The translations under genes were made by a program, and so were the position numbers. From assembly GCA_910583555.1 (NCBI GenBank), contig CAJTXO010000023.1, positions 4,901 to 46,901 of the forward strand: DNA of 42,001 nt. Direction: 5' to 3'. Source of the stretch: an uncultured Eubacterium sp. GTDB taxonomy: Bacteria; Bacillota; Clostridia; Lachnospirales; Lachnospiraceae. This document shows positions 8,868 through 17,508 of this stretch, one piece after another (position 1 is the first letter of the stretch; each line of letters begins with the position of its first letter). The notes under the pieces were generated by a model. The model ran no database searches and was not told the origin of the DNA. It was given only the letters and a program-made list of their open reading frames with translations.

Positions 8868-9134
8868 CATTATACAGGATGTTATGACAGCGCAAACCAT
8901 TTAAACAATAAGTTCCGTTTTTAGATGATAAAGTGCTTTCTGTTTCGCCACAGACGAGAAAGGATAACAGGATTTTCATAGGAATTGTCATTGTTTGTGG
9001 GAGTCACATTGTATAAAAAATACTTATCTAACGAACCATTTGCAGCCAGAAATCGTTGTCTGGATTTCCCTAAATTAGAATCGGTATGCAAAAAATATAA
9101 TTCAACAAAGAAGAGAGGCACAAAATAAACGCCA
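8868..9134. other. Gene-poor stretch with a possible gene remnant
   Basis: No complete gene is visible. On the plus strand a 48-codon stop-free frame (8982-9128) reads like protein (KKYLSNEPFAARNRC) but has no start codon with a ribosome binding site. It may be the tail of a degraded gene once associated with the small RNA; I cannot name the family. Confidence 0.3.
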
Positions 9135-9461
9135 TCACCATTCCCTCTCCGCGATCGCATCCTCCACATCTATGTCGATATCAAACCATTTCAAAATATA
9201 ATCCACTGTCTCCCCGATGCTGTCCCTCGCAGCCGTCTCGATCTCGCTGTCGTTTTCCTCAAATTCTTCCTCGAGATCATTGATCGCCAGTGTCATGGCA
9301 TCAAACTTTTCCTGAATCTTCTCCAGATCCCGCTCCCCGGTCTCCAAAAAACGGATGACATCCTGCACCAGAGCCTTCACCTTATCAACCAGAAAATCCG
9401 GGAAATAACCATCCTCGTACATGTCTTCCAGCAACGTATAATCCGCGTCAAATGTTTTCAT
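9135..9461 (-). CDS. DUF5713 family protein
   Basis: I choose the ATG at 9461 because AAAGGAGC lies 7 nt upstream; the longer open frame to 9566 would add 35 residues with no ribosome binding site. The 108-residue product is strongly acidic. It starts MKTFDADYTLLEDMYEDGYF and contains AINDLEEEFEENDSEIET and YILKWFDIDIDVEDAI, which fit DUF5713 as I recall it, at full length. The protein is probably helical and cytoplasmic. No enzymatic role is known to me for this family, and the neighbouring membrane-protein gene gives no clear hint. Confidence 0.75.
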   Translation of the reverse strand: MKTFDADYTLLEDMYEDGYFPDFLVDKVKALVQDVIRFLETGERDLEKIQEKFDAMTLAINDLEEEFEENDSEIETAARDSIGETVDYILKWFDIDIDVEDAIAEREW

Positions 9462-9648
9462 ATCCTGCTCCTTTCTCAATGAAGTTGTCACAATTCCAAA
9501 CATGCTAATGGTATAAGTATACCACACCCCCCGTATAAAGTCCATTTTATTTCGCGGACTTTTCATCAGACTTTTTTATGAACTTTTTCATGCGCCCTTT
9601 TACACAAGAACTGCCATCCCGCGAATTACCCACCCGCCACTCCGCTCA

Positions 9649-10167
9649 TCAAACCGGCGTCGCAAACAGCCCGATCGGCGGCGGGAACACGGTAAAAACC
9701 GCAAAGAGCAGCGTGACAACGAGAAATCCAAAATAGCAGTACCGGCAGCACGACACACCCGCGAGCGCATTCCTGCGCAGCATAACAAAACTGGCCGCAT
9801 AAGCGAGGAACATCGAAATAAAATAGATCAGAATATTCATCACCTCGCTGTTCTTCCCATACACGCCCGTATACGTATAAAACAGGATCACGGTCAGCGC
9901 CATGCCGATCAGAGCAGAAACAAATTTCACGCAGACAAAACCTGCGTACGTTTTACGAAAGATCAAAAACTCCCAGATCGAGAGCAGTAAAATGGGAAAA
10001 AAGATCAGTTTCAAATGCTCCCACGTCGATTCATTTACCGGAAAAAATAGTCCCGCCACCGGGTTTTCCCTGCTCCAGCCATACACGAAATGAAACAGCG
10101 TACCGAGCAGGGAAGCCGCGAGAAAGCTGATCCATTCGATTTTTTTCAATGAAGGTTTCATAGGCAC
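9649..10167 (-). CDS. DUF6512-like integral membrane protein
   Basis: A 172-residue protein with about five hydrophobic segments: near residues 11-30, 53-70, 76-97, 108-129 and 145-165. The motif FFPVNESTWEHLKL after the first helix is characteristic of the DUF6512 group as I remember it. The start is either the GTG at 10167 (AGGAG 5 nt upstream) or the ATG at 10161 (11 nt from the same site). It is transcribed away from nrdD. Function unknown. Confidence 0.7.
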   Translation of the reverse strand: MPMKPSLKKIEWISFLAASLLGTLFHFVYGWSRENPVAGLFFPVNESTWEHLKLIFFPILLLSIWEFLIFRKTYAGFVCVKFVSALIGMALTVILFYTYTGVYGKNSEVMNILIYFISMFLAYAASFVMLRRNALAGVSCCRYCYFGFLVVTLLFAVFTVFPPPIGLFATPV

Positions 10168-10353
10168 AGATACTCCTTAACCAGTTTTTGTGTATTGTAT
10201 GCGTGCCCGCAAAAAATATGTATCCGCATGGAGGATTGGTATGTAAATATATAGGTATGTGGGATCGGCGTGACAGTTTGGTTGTGCAGGTTGTTTGCCC
10301 CAGATGCCGCTATCCTCGCCGCCTGCCCGCTTTTCTACAACTTTAGACTGACC

Positions 10354-10407
10354 ACATGATATGGTATCCTGCAATAAAAAACAGAAAAAATTTTACAAGA
10401 TATAGTA
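10354..10407 (+). promoter_or_regulatory. Two NrdR-box-like sites upstream of nrdD
   Basis: ACATGATATGGTA (10354-10366) and ACAAGATATAGTA (10395-10407) match each other at 11 of 13 positions. They lie 41 bp apart, close to four helical turns. NrdR boxes usually occur as such helically phased pairs upstream of ribonucleotide reductase genes, and the second copy reaches the -35 element. This supports repression of nrdDG by NrdR when dATP/ATP signals are high. The sites match the remembered consensus only partly. Confidence 0.6.
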
Positions 10408-10434
10408 GACAGCAAATGGAGTTAATGGTATAAT
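10406..10434 (+). promoter_or_regulatory. nrdD promoter
   Basis: TAGACA at 10406-10411 and a perfect TATAAT at 10429-10434 are separated by 17 bp. The -35 element overlaps the downstream NrdR-like box by two bases. Confidence 0.8.
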
Positions 10435-10464
10435 ACTCCAAGTAGCGGCGGGAAGGGAACAGGA

Positions 10465-12618
10465 ATGGTTTTTGAAAGGAAGGGTACCGAGGTGAAGGTA
10501 ATCAAGAGAGACGGGCGTGTCGTGGATTATAACAGAAATAAGATCCTTGTGGCAGTCCGCAAAGCAAATGCAGAGGTGGAAAAATTTGAGAAAGTGTCGG
10601 AAGATGACATTGACGGGATCATAGCCAGTATCGAAAATTCGGGCCGGGATACGGTGCAGGTGGAAGATATCCAGGATATGATCGAACAGAAGCTGATGGC
10701 AGCCGGGAAATTTGTGCTGGCAAAAACATACATTATTTACCGCTATACGAGAGAACTCGTGCGCAAGGCCAATACGACGGATGACTCGATCATGAGCCTG
10801 ATCCAGAACAGCAACAAAGACGTGATGGAGGAAAATTCGAATAAAAATGCCTATATTGCTTCCACGCAGCGCGATCTGATCGCGGGAGAAGTGTCAAAGG
10901 ATCTGACAAAGCGTGTCCTTTTGCCGGAAAAGGTCGTACAGGCTCACGAGGAAGGCGTGCTGCATTTCCACGATATGGACTATTTTGTGCAGCCGATCTT
11001 CAACTGCTGCCTGATCAACATCGGCGACATGCTGGAAAATGGGACGGTGATGAACGGAAAACTCATCGAGAGCCCGAAAAGTTTTCAGGTCGCTTGTACG
11101 GTCGTGACGCAGGTGATCGCCGCCGTCGCGAGCAGCCAGTACGGCGGGCAGTCAGTGGACATACGGCATCTCGGGAAATATTTGCGCAAGAGCGCGGACA
11201 AATACCGCGCCAGATATAACGAGCGGTTTGGCGGGACGCTTGATGCGGACGTGATCGAAACAATGGTGGAAGAGCGCGTGAACGACGAACTCCGCTCCGG
11301 CGTCCAGACGATCCAGTATCAGATCAATACACTGATGACGACGAACGGGCAGTCGCCGTTTGTCACGCTGTTTTTGAATCTGGACAAGGACGATGAATAC
11401 ATCGGGGAAAATGCAAAGATCATCGAGGAAGTTCTGCGCCAGCGGCTCGAGGGCATCAAAAATGAAAAGGGTGTTTTTGTGACGCCGGCTTTTCCGAAAC
11501 TGATCTATGTGCTGGATGAGCACAATTGTTTAAAAGGCGGAAAATACGACTATATCACAAAACTAGCCGTAAAATGTTCGGCAAAACGGCTGTACCCGGA
11601 CTATATTTCGGCCAAGAAAATGCGCGAGAATTACGAGGGAAATGTATTCAGCTGCATGGGATGCCGGAGTTTTCTCTCATCCTGGCAGGATGAAAACGGC
11701 GCGTACAAATGGGAGGGGCGTTTTAACCAGGGCGTTGTCAGCCTGAACCTCCCGCAGATCGGTATTCTCGCGAAGGACAATGAAGAATATTTCTGGCAGC
11801 TTTTAGAGGAGAGGCTTTCGCTGTGCTTTGAGGCGCTGATGTGCCGCCACCACGCGCTGGAAGGCGTGACGTCAGATGTCAGCCCGATCCACTGGCAGTA
11901 CGGGGCGATCGCGAGGCTCGGACAGGGGGAGAAGATTGACAAGCTCCTGCACGACGGGTATTCCACGATCTCGCTCGGCTATATCGGCCTATATGAAGTG
12001 ACGAAACTGATGACCGGTGAGAGCCATACGACCGAGAAAGGAAGTAAATTCGCGCTCAAGGTGATGAACCGACTGCGCCGTGCGACCGATACGTGGAAAG
12101 AGGAAACCGGACTCGGGTTCGGACTGTATGGGACGCCGGCGGAGTCGCTCTGTTACCGGTTTGCCGAGATTGACAAGAGGCGCTTTGGCGAGATCGAGGA
12201 TGTGACGGACAAGGGATATTATACGAATTCCTATCACGTCGATGTGCGCGAGGAGATCGACGCGTTCCGGAAGTTCCAGTTTGAGAGCCAGTTCCAGACG
12301 ATTTCTTCCGGCGGGGCGATCTCGTACGTGGAGATCCCAAACCTGCAGCACAATCTGCCGGCGCTCGAGGAACTTGTCAAATTTATCTACGACAACATCC
12401 AGTACGCGGAGTTCAACACGAAATCCGACTACTGTCATGTGTGCGGGTTTGACGGCGAGATCATCATCAACGAGAATCTGGAGTGGGAATGCCCGAACTG
12501 CGGCAATAAAGACCACAATAAAATGAATGTGACGAGAAGGACGTGCGGGTATCTCGGGGAAAATTTCTGGAATGTCGGAAAGACGAAGGAGATTGGCTCC
12601 AGAGTGCTGCATATCTAG
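10465..12618 (+). CDS. nrdD: Anaerobic ribonucleoside-triphosphate reductase (class III)
   Basis: This oxygen-sensitive glycyl-radical enzyme reduces ribonucleoside triphosphates to deoxynucleotides. The N-terminal 110 residues form an ATP-cone allosteric domain (VIKRDGRVVDYNRNKI). The barrel follows, with FSCMGCRSFLS near the active site. The C-terminus has a zinc site of paired cysteines (CHVCG and CPNCG) and the radical loop RRTCGYLG, with the radical glycine at about residue 695. Length (717) is normal. The ATG at 10465 and a GTG at 10492 both have plausible ribosome binding sites; the GTG gives the more usual family start (VKVIKRDG). Its activase NrdG is encoded next, and the two NrdR-like boxes upstream suggest nucleotide-controlled expression. 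Confidence 0.97.
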   Translation: MVFERKGTEVKVIKRDGRVVDYNRNKILVAVRKANAEVEKFEKVSEDDIDGIIASIENSGRDTVQVEDIQDMIEQKLMAAGKFVLAKTYIIYRYTRELVRKANTTDDSIMSLIQNSNKDVMEENSNKNAYIASTQRDLIAGEVSKDLTKRVLLPEKVVQAHEEGVLHFHDMDYFVQPIFNCCLINIGDMLENGTVMNGKLIESPKSFQVACTVVTQVIAAVASSQYGGQSVDIRHLGKYLRKSADKYRARYNERFGGTLDADVIETMVEERVNDELRSGVQTIQYQINTLMTTNGQSPFVTLFLNLDKDDEYIGENAKIIEEVLRQRLEGIKNEKGVFVTPAFPKLIYVLDEHNCLKGGKYDYITKLAVKCSAKRLYPDYISAKKMRENYEGNVFSCMGCRSFLSSWQDENGAYKWEGRFNQGVVSLNLPQIGILAKDNEEYFWQLLEERLSLCFEALMCRHHALEGVTSDVSPIHWQYGAIARLGQGEKIDKLLHDGYSTISLGYIGLYEVTKLMTGESHTTEKGSKFALKVMNRLRRATDTWKEETGLGFGLYGTPAESLCYRFAEIDKRRFGEIEDVTDKGYYTNSYHVDVREEIDAFRKFQFESQFQTISSGGAISYVEIPNLQHNLPALEELVKFIYDNIQYAEFNTKSDYCHVCGFDGEIIINENLEWECPNCGNKDHNKMNVTRRTCGYLGENFWNVGKTKEIGSRVLHI

Positions 12619-12701
12619 GGCGGTATGGAACACGGATACCAAGGAGTATTGTTTCGGTGACAATGGTGCCGTGTGCCATCGGTTCGGAAGGGAGTTTGGC
12701 A

Positions 12702-13235
12702 TTGAATTATGCACAGATCAAGCAGTACGATGTGGCAAATGGGCCGGGCGTACGCGTGTCGTTGTTCGTGAGCGGCTGTACGCATCACTGCAAAAACTGT
12801 TTTAATCAGGAAACATGGGATTTTTCATATGGAAAACCCTTTACGGAACAAGAGAAGGAAACGATCCTGACGTTTTTGGAACCCGATCATATCGCGGGTT
12901 TGTCCCTGCTTGGCGGGGAGCCGTTTGAAAAGGTCAATCAGGAGGGGCTTTTACCCCTGCTGCGGGAGGTACATGAAAAATTCCCGCAGAAAACGATCTG
13001 GTGTTATTCCGGGTATCTGTTTGACAAACAGATTTTGGGAGAAATGTGCCAGAAATGGGAGATGACAAAGGAGATGCTCTCTTATCTGGATATTTTAGTC
13101 GATGGAAGATTTGTCGAGGACAAGAAAAATCTCAAACTGCGGTTCCGCGGCTCGGAAAACCAGCGGATCATCGATGTGAAACGATCACTCGCGCAGGGGA
13201 CGGTCATCCACTGGGAGGGCGAGAACGAGCGCTGA
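12702..13235 (+). CDS. nrdG: Anaerobic ribonucleotide reductase activating protein (radical SAM)
   Basis: NrdG uses a [4Fe-4S] cluster and S-adenosylmethionine to create the glycyl radical on NrdD. The cluster motif is CTHHCKNC and the family start is LNYAQIKQYDVANGPGVRVS. I place the start at TTG 12702 (177 residues), which has GGGAG 7 nt upstream and matches the usual N-terminus; ATG 12663 would add 13 residues without family support. SLLGGEPFE is the GGE motif that contacts the methionyl amine. It lies 83 bp after nrdD in the same operon. Confidence 0.95.
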   Translation: MNYAQIKQYDVANGPGVRVSLFVSGCTHHCKNCFNQETWDFSYGKPFTEQEKETILTFLEPDHIAGLSLLGGEPFEKVNQEGLLPLLREVHEKFPQKTIWCYSGYLFDKQILGEMCQKWEMTKEMLSYLDILVDGRFVEDKKNLKLRFRGSENQRIIDVKRSLAQGTVIHWEGENER

Positions 13236-13268
13236 GGAAAGCAGCGCAGAAATGAGGAAAATTTGAAC

Positions 13269-13730
13269 ATGGAACCAGTTACATTGAATACGGTAAAAGT
13301 AGAGTTTATCAAACTGGATAAAAAAGCGACAGTCCCGACGTACGGGACGGCGTTTTCGGCGGGCGCCGATCTGTACGCCTGTATGGACGAGCCTGTTACG
13401 ATCCGGGCCGGAGAGACGGCTCTGATCCATACAGGGATCGCGATGGCCATTCCGGCCGGGCTGGCGGGACTCATCTATGCGAGGAGCGGCCTGGCCTGTA
13501 AGAAAGGACTCGCGCCGGCGAACAAAGTAGGAGTCATTGATTCCGACTACCGGGGAGAGATCATGGTGGCGCTGCATAACCATTCATCACAGGACATTTT
13601 AGTCGAGAGCGGCGAGCGGGTGGCGCAGATGATCGTTACCCCGTATCTCGTGGCGGCGTATACCGAAGTAGAACAGCTCGACGAGACGGTGCGCGGCAGC
13701 GGCGGTTTTGGGTCAACGGGCGCGAAATAG
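13269..13730 (+). CDS. dut: Deoxyuridine 5'-triphosphate nucleotidohydrolase
   Basis: dUTPase hydrolyses dUTP to dUMP and pyrophosphate, keeping uracil out of DNA and feeding dTMP synthesis. The trimeric-family motifs appear in order: AGADLYA (motif 1), ARSGLA (2), GVIDSDYRGE (3, with the catalytic Asp), RVAQMIV (4) and the C-terminal GSGGFGSTG (5), which closes over the nucleotide. The ATG at 13269 follows TGAGGAAAA; a TTG two codons earlier is also possible. The product is about 153 residues, normal for the family. Its position after nrdDG groups nucleotide metabolism genes. Confidence 0.96.
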   Translation: MEPVTLNTVKVEFIKLDKKATVPTYGTAFSAGADLYACMDEPVTIRAGETALIHTGIAMAIPAGLAGLIYARSGLACKKGLAPANKVGVIDSDYRGEIMVALHNHSSQDILVESGERVAQMIVTPYLVAAYTEVEQLDETVRGSGGFGSTGAK

Positions 13731-13785
13731 AAAACGCGCTTGTTGGTGGCCGTCTGTCTTTTGAATGATAGGCAGGAAGTGTGAC

Positions 13786-15822
13786 ATGGATTATAACGAT
13801 AGCATACGCGCGGTAAAAGGTGTGGGGGAAAAGGCGGAGCAGCGGTTTGCGAAGCTTCAGATCCGGGAAGTCGGGGATCTGCTCGAACACTATCCGCGGG
13901 ATTACGACGAATTTCATGATACGGTCCCCATCCGCATGCTCGAAGAGGGCAAACGGATGGCAATCGAGGGCGTACTCCGCCGGAAACCGACGGTCAGGAA
14001 TACGTCCCGCATAAAGATCATTACGGCATTGTTTGAAGATGAGACCGGCACCGTGCAGGTCACATGGTTCAACATGCCGTTTTTGGCGAGCCGGTTACAT
14101 ATGGGTACGAGGTATCTGCTGCGCGGCCGGGTCGGACGCGTAAACGGGAAACTCGTGCTGGAGCAGCCGAAGATGTACTCAAAAAATGAATTTTATAAAA
14201 ATGTCGGGAAGATGCTTCCCATTTACCCCCTCACGGCGGGACTCACAAATGTTCAGGTGACAAAAGCCGTCAAACAGGCGCTGTCAGAATGCGAGGGGAT
14301 CACGGAGTTTCTGCCGCCGGAAATCCGGAAGCGGCATGATCTCATCGGCTATCGCAAAGCCGTGCAGGACATTCATTTTCCGAAAAACCGCATCGAGTTT
14401 TACCGGGCGAGGAGGCGCCTCGTCTTTGATGAGTTATTTTTATACCAGGCGGCGCTGCGGGCGATCCGCGTTCGCAATGACCGGGAGAGCAGCCATGTGA
14501 TGACATACCGCGAACAACTCGATTCATTCCGGGAGGCGCTTCCCTTTGCGCTGACGAACGCGCAGGAAAACGTATTTTCTGAGATCCTGGCCGATCTGAC
14601 AGGCGGCCATGTCATGAACCGGCTCGTACAGGGAGACGTCGGTTCGGGAAAGACCGTGGTCGCGGTGATGGCACTCTATCTGACCGTTTGTAACGGGGGC
14701 CAGGGGGCATTCATGGTGCCGACCGAGGTGCTCGCGTCCCAGCACTGCGCATCGCTGCAAAAGATGCTCGGGCCATTTGGCGTGCGGATCGGACTGCTCA
14801 CCGGTTCGCTCACGGCGAAACAAAAGCGCGAGGGGAAGGAGATGCTGGCATCCGGTGAGTGGGATGTCGTGGTCGGAACGCACGCGATCCTGCAGGACAA
14901 TGTGCAGTTTCACGATTTGGCGCTCGTGATCACCGACGAGCAGCACCGGTTCGGCGTCCGCCAGCGGGAAACATTATCGGAAAAAGGCACCGAACCGCAC
15001 GTACTGGCGATGAGCGCGACGCCGATTCCGCGAACGCTGGCGCTCGTTCTGTACGGGGATATGGATCTGTCGGTCATGGATGAGCGCCCGGCCGACCGCC
15101 TGCCGGTGAAAAACTGCGTCGTCGGCACGGAGTTTCGGCCAAACGCCTATCATTTTATGAAAGAGCAGATCGATCTGGGGCATCAGATCTATATTATCTG
15201 TCCGATGGTCGAGGAAAATGAGGAGTCGGAGCTGGAGAGTGTGATGATCTACGCCGACCGGCTGCGGGAAGGATTTCGCGGCGCGGTTTCGGTGGACAGC
15301 CTCCACGGAAAAATGAAACCGCAGGAAAAAAACGAAGTGATGGAGCGGTTTGCCGGGGGAAAGACAGATATTTTAGTGTCCACGACCGTGATCGAGGTCG
15401 GGATCGACGTGCCGAACGCGACAGTGATGATGATCGAGAATGCCGAGCGGTTCGGCCTGGCCCAGCTCCATCAGCTGCGAGGGCGCGTCGGGCGCGGGGC
15501 TGCGCAGTCGTACTGTATCCTCATGTATGGCAGGGAAAGTAAGGAAGGAAAGGAACGGCTCTCGATCCTCGCCGGGTCGAATGACGGGTTCAAGATCGCC
15601 GAGGAGGATTTGAAACTGCGGGGGCAGGGAGATTTTTTCGGCGAGATGCAGAGCGGCGATAAGCTGTTTAAACTGGCCGATGTTTACGAGGATGCGAAGA
15701 TACTGACGGCGGCGCATGAGGAGGCGGGGAGGTATAAGTTTGATGAGATCAGCCGGTTTTACAAGAAGAATAAGAGGCTGATGGAAAAACTGGAACATTA
15801 TATGGGGGATGTTCCGCTGTAG
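13786..15822 (+). CDS. recG: ATP-dependent DNA helicase RecG
   Basis: RecG remodels stalled replication forks and branch-migrates recombination intermediates. The 678-residue product has the N-terminal wedge/OB region (about 1-230) followed by the two helicase lobes: Walker A GDVGSGKT, DEQH box (ITDEQHRFG), SATPIPRTLAL, and the motif VI region with QLRGRVGRG. The TRG-like C-terminal segment (QGDFFGEMQSG) is present. The ATG at 13786 has AGGAAG 7 nt upstream; an earlier ATG (13765) lacks a good site. It is the last gene of the nrdD-nrdG-dut-recG run and is followed by a terminator. Confidence 0.97.
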   Translation: MDYNDSIRAVKGVGEKAEQRFAKLQIREVGDLLEHYPRDYDEFHDTVPIRMLEEGKRMAIEGVLRRKPTVRNTSRIKIITALFEDETGTVQVTWFNMPFLASRLHMGTRYLLRGRVGRVNGKLVLEQPKMYSKNEFYKNVGKMLPIYPLTAGLTNVQVTKAVKQALSECEGITEFLPPEIRKRHDLIGYRKAVQDIHFPKNRIEFYRARRRLVFDELFLYQAALRAIRVRNDRESSHVMTYREQLDSFREALPFALTNAQENVFSEILADLTGGHVMNRLVQGDVGSGKTVVAVMALYLTVCNGGQGAFMVPTEVLASQHCASLQKMLGPFGVRIGLLTGSLTAKQKREGKEMLASGEWDVVVGTHAILQDNVQFHDLALVITDEQHRFGVRQRETLSEKGTEPHVLAMSATPIPRTLALVLYGDMDLSVMDERPADRLPVKNCVVGTEFRPNAYHFMKEQIDLGHQIYIICPMVEENEESELESVMIYADRLREGFRGAVSVDSLHGKMKPQEKNEVMERFAGGKTDILVSTTVIEVGIDVPNATVMMIENAERFGLAQLHQLRGRVGRGAAQSYCILMYGRESKEGKERLSILAGSNDGFKIAEEDLKLRGQGDFFGEMQSGDKLFKLADVYEDAKILTAAHEEAGRYKFDEISRFYKKNKRLMEKLEHYMGDVPL

Positions 15823-15825
15823 GAG

Positions 15826-15861
15826 AAAAAGGCATATGCAGGGGAGCACATGCCTTCTTTT
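15826..15861 (+). terminator. Terminator after recG
   Basis: GGCATATGC and GCACATGCC pair with one mismatch around a short GGGGA-containing loop, preceded by AAAAA and followed by TTCTTTT. It lies directly after the recG stop and separates it from the convergent hicAB operon. Confidence 0.7.
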
Positions 15862-15920
15862 GGTTATAACCTGAATGGATCCGCGGGGGTACCTGTTTGA
15901 TCCAATTTCGGCATTTAGAG

Positions 15921-16334
15921 TTACCTCCCGCCCTGCTTTGGGAGCTGTAGGTAATCAATAAGTGCAGTTTCCAAAAGACGGGAGTAATTGACTTTCTGCT
16001 CTTCTGCAATCCGTTTGAGCCACGCTGGAAGAGTAATGTTTGTCTTAATGCGTTCATTGTCACGCTTTGCCCGGTATAAGTCGGGGTGGATCGTGACCGG
16101 CATCACTACCTTGCCTTCCGTGTTCTCTTTGGAGAGATTGAGGGAAGGGGCGGGAATTTCGTCACCGTCAAGTTCCATTCCGTACACATGGAGGCTTGCA
16201 GCTTCTTCCGCCATACGCTGAGCCTCTGTAAGATTGTCCCCGTAACTGAAACATCCGGGAAGATCGGGAAAAGAAACGCTGTAACTGCCGTCTGATCCGG
16301 GTTCCAATACTGCAAGATAAGTAAGATTCAACAT
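15921..16334 (-). CDS. hicB: HicB family antitoxin
   Basis: The 137-residue protein has the HicB-like N-terminal half (LTYLAVLEPGSDGSYSVSFP and LPGCFSYGDNLTEAQRMAEE), a degenerate RNase H-like fold that binds the toxin. A C-terminal segment (RIKTNITLPAWLKRIAEEQ) resembles a ribbon-helix-helix DNA-binding domain for autoregulation. The ATG at 16334 has AAAGGAG 8 nt upstream. It is downstream of hicA with a 43-bp gap, the usual toxin-first order. Together they form a stress-responsive toxin-antitoxin pair. Confidence 0.92.
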   Translation of the reverse strand: MLNLTYLAVLEPGSDGSYSVSFPDLPGCFSYGDNLTEAQRMAEEAASLHVYGMELDGDEIPAPSLNLSKENTEGKVVMPVTIHPDLYRAKRDNERIKTNITLPAWLKRIAEEQKVNYSRLLETALIDYLQLPKQGGR

Positions 16335-16377
16335 AGTATTTACTCCTTTCTATTATTATATACATCACAGGTTGGGC

Positions 16378-16563
16378 TTATTTTAGTCCCGCCTGCTTCA
16401 GTATGTTATTAAGGGTTCCCGGCGCTATGTCCTTGCCAGAGTGAACCGCCACGGTGATTTTTCCGGGTTTGCTTGGATGCTTCAACTGCTTATGCGAGCC
16501 GTCTTGATTTACTTCATACCAACCATCCTTATGAAGTATTTTCAGAATCTCTCGTGCTGTCAT
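16378..16563 (-). CDS. hicA: HicA family mRNA interferase toxin
   Basis: A 61-residue protein of dsRBD-like fold that cleaves mRNA when free of HicB. The family signature is complete: KILHKDGWYEVNQDGSHKQL, with the catalytic His in GSHKQ, then VAVHSGKDIAPGTLNNILKQ. Length is typical. The start has GGAGGG 7 nt upstream. With an intact active site and an intact partner, the module is probably functional. Confidence 0.93.
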   Translation of the reverse strand: MTAREILKILHKDGWYEVNQDGSHKQLKHPSKPGKITVAVHSGKDIAPGTLNNILKQAGLK

Positions 16564-16586
16564 TTCCCGCCCTCCTTATATTATAT

Positions 16587-16615
16587 ATCATACTCCTGTT
16601 TTATACGCACGTCAA
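16587..16615 (-). promoter_or_regulatory. hicAB promoter
   Basis: Read on the minus strand, TTGACG (16610-16615) and TATGAT (16587-16592) are separated by exactly 17 bp. The untranslated leader before the HicA ATG at 16563 is only about 15-20 nt. An AT-rich near-palindrome overlapping the -10 could be the HicB operator. Confidence 0.7.
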
Positions 16616-16699
16616 CAAGGGGTGCACCTTTTGGGATCAACAGCTTTGAAAGGTAAGCTTCTATTTGGTAACGGAACTCGTAATCATGTATGGTTTTGT

Positions 16700-17260
16700 T
16701 TACATGTCCAGCAAACTGGCAATATCCGAGAAGTCAATATAAAAGTCCTCGTAGATGCCAGCTTTTACACGATCGGAAAACGTATAATCCCCAGTATCCT
16801 CTGAATCAAAATTGTAAACAAGGATACGGTCCTTTTCCGGATCCACGATCCAGTATTCGCGTACACCTGCCGTGCGGTATTTAAAGAGCTTTGTGAAATA
16901 GTCCATCCGCCTGCTGCCCGGTGATACGACTTCGATGATCCAGTCTGGTGCGCCAGAACATCCCTTGTCGTTCAGTTTATTGCGATCACAAATAACAGAT
17001 ATATCTGGTTCGACATAGTTTACGTCATCTTCATTTAGAAATACGGCAAATGGAGCTATATCCACTTCACAGGGGCCGTTTTTGTTGTTGATATATTCGC
17101 GGATGATGGCAAATAGTTCCCCTGAAATACGCTGATGCTTTCTGGTTGGCGGTGCCATATCGTAGATCTGGCCGTCGATCAGTTCAGCGCGTTTTCCCTC
17201 TGGCAGGGAGTAAATATCGTGAATGGTATAGGAATGTTTCTGTGCTAATGCTGGTGGCAT
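16700..17260 (-). CDS. Uma2 family endonuclease (DUF820)
   Basis: The 186-residue protein follows the Uma2 pattern: YTIHDIYSLPEGKRAELIDG at the start, YVEPDISVIC (the PD of the PD-(D/E)XK fold), then DWIIEVVSPGSRRMDYFTKL with the acidic-X-X motif, and GVREYWIVDPEKDRILVY. These proteins have the restriction-endonuclease fold, but their physiological role is not settled; many copies occur in cyanobacteria and Clostridia. It is on the same strand as hicAB, 137 bp upstream of it, and may travel with it. The catalytic residues look intact. Confidence 0.85.
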   Translation of the reverse strand: MPPALAQKHSYTIHDIYSLPEGKRAELIDGQIYDMAPPTRKHQRISGELFAIIREYINNKNGPCEVDIAPFAVFLNEDDVNYVEPDISVICDRNKLNDKGCSGAPDWIIEVVSPGSRRMDYFTKLFKYRTAGVREYWIVDPEKDRILVYNFDSEDTGDYTFSDRVKAGIYEDFYIDFSDIASLLDM

Positions 17261-17408
17261 GATTTACACGTCCTTTCCTGAGTATTGTTTGCGGTTATAT
17301 CTAATCTATGGGCTCCATTGTAATTGGTCTGCATTTGCTTTATGATAACATAAAAACAGTGCAGACACAATTTCTTTTTTGCAGGAAATGCCAAGATCTA
17401 AGACCCCG

Positions 17409-17437
17409 TTGCCATTTCCCGAACTCTGTGTTATAAT
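17409..17437 (+). promoter_or_regulatory. Promoter of the DUF3237-like secreted protein
   Basis: TTGCCA (17409-17414) and a perfect TATAAT (17432-17437) with a 17-bp spacer lie about 70 bp before the start codon. Confidence 0.7.
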
Positions 17438-17508
17438 ATCAGATAAAATCTGTTTGGCTAAAATGAGTAAAGCGCAAAAGATGTGCGCATATGGAGGAAA
17501 AAGAAGAG

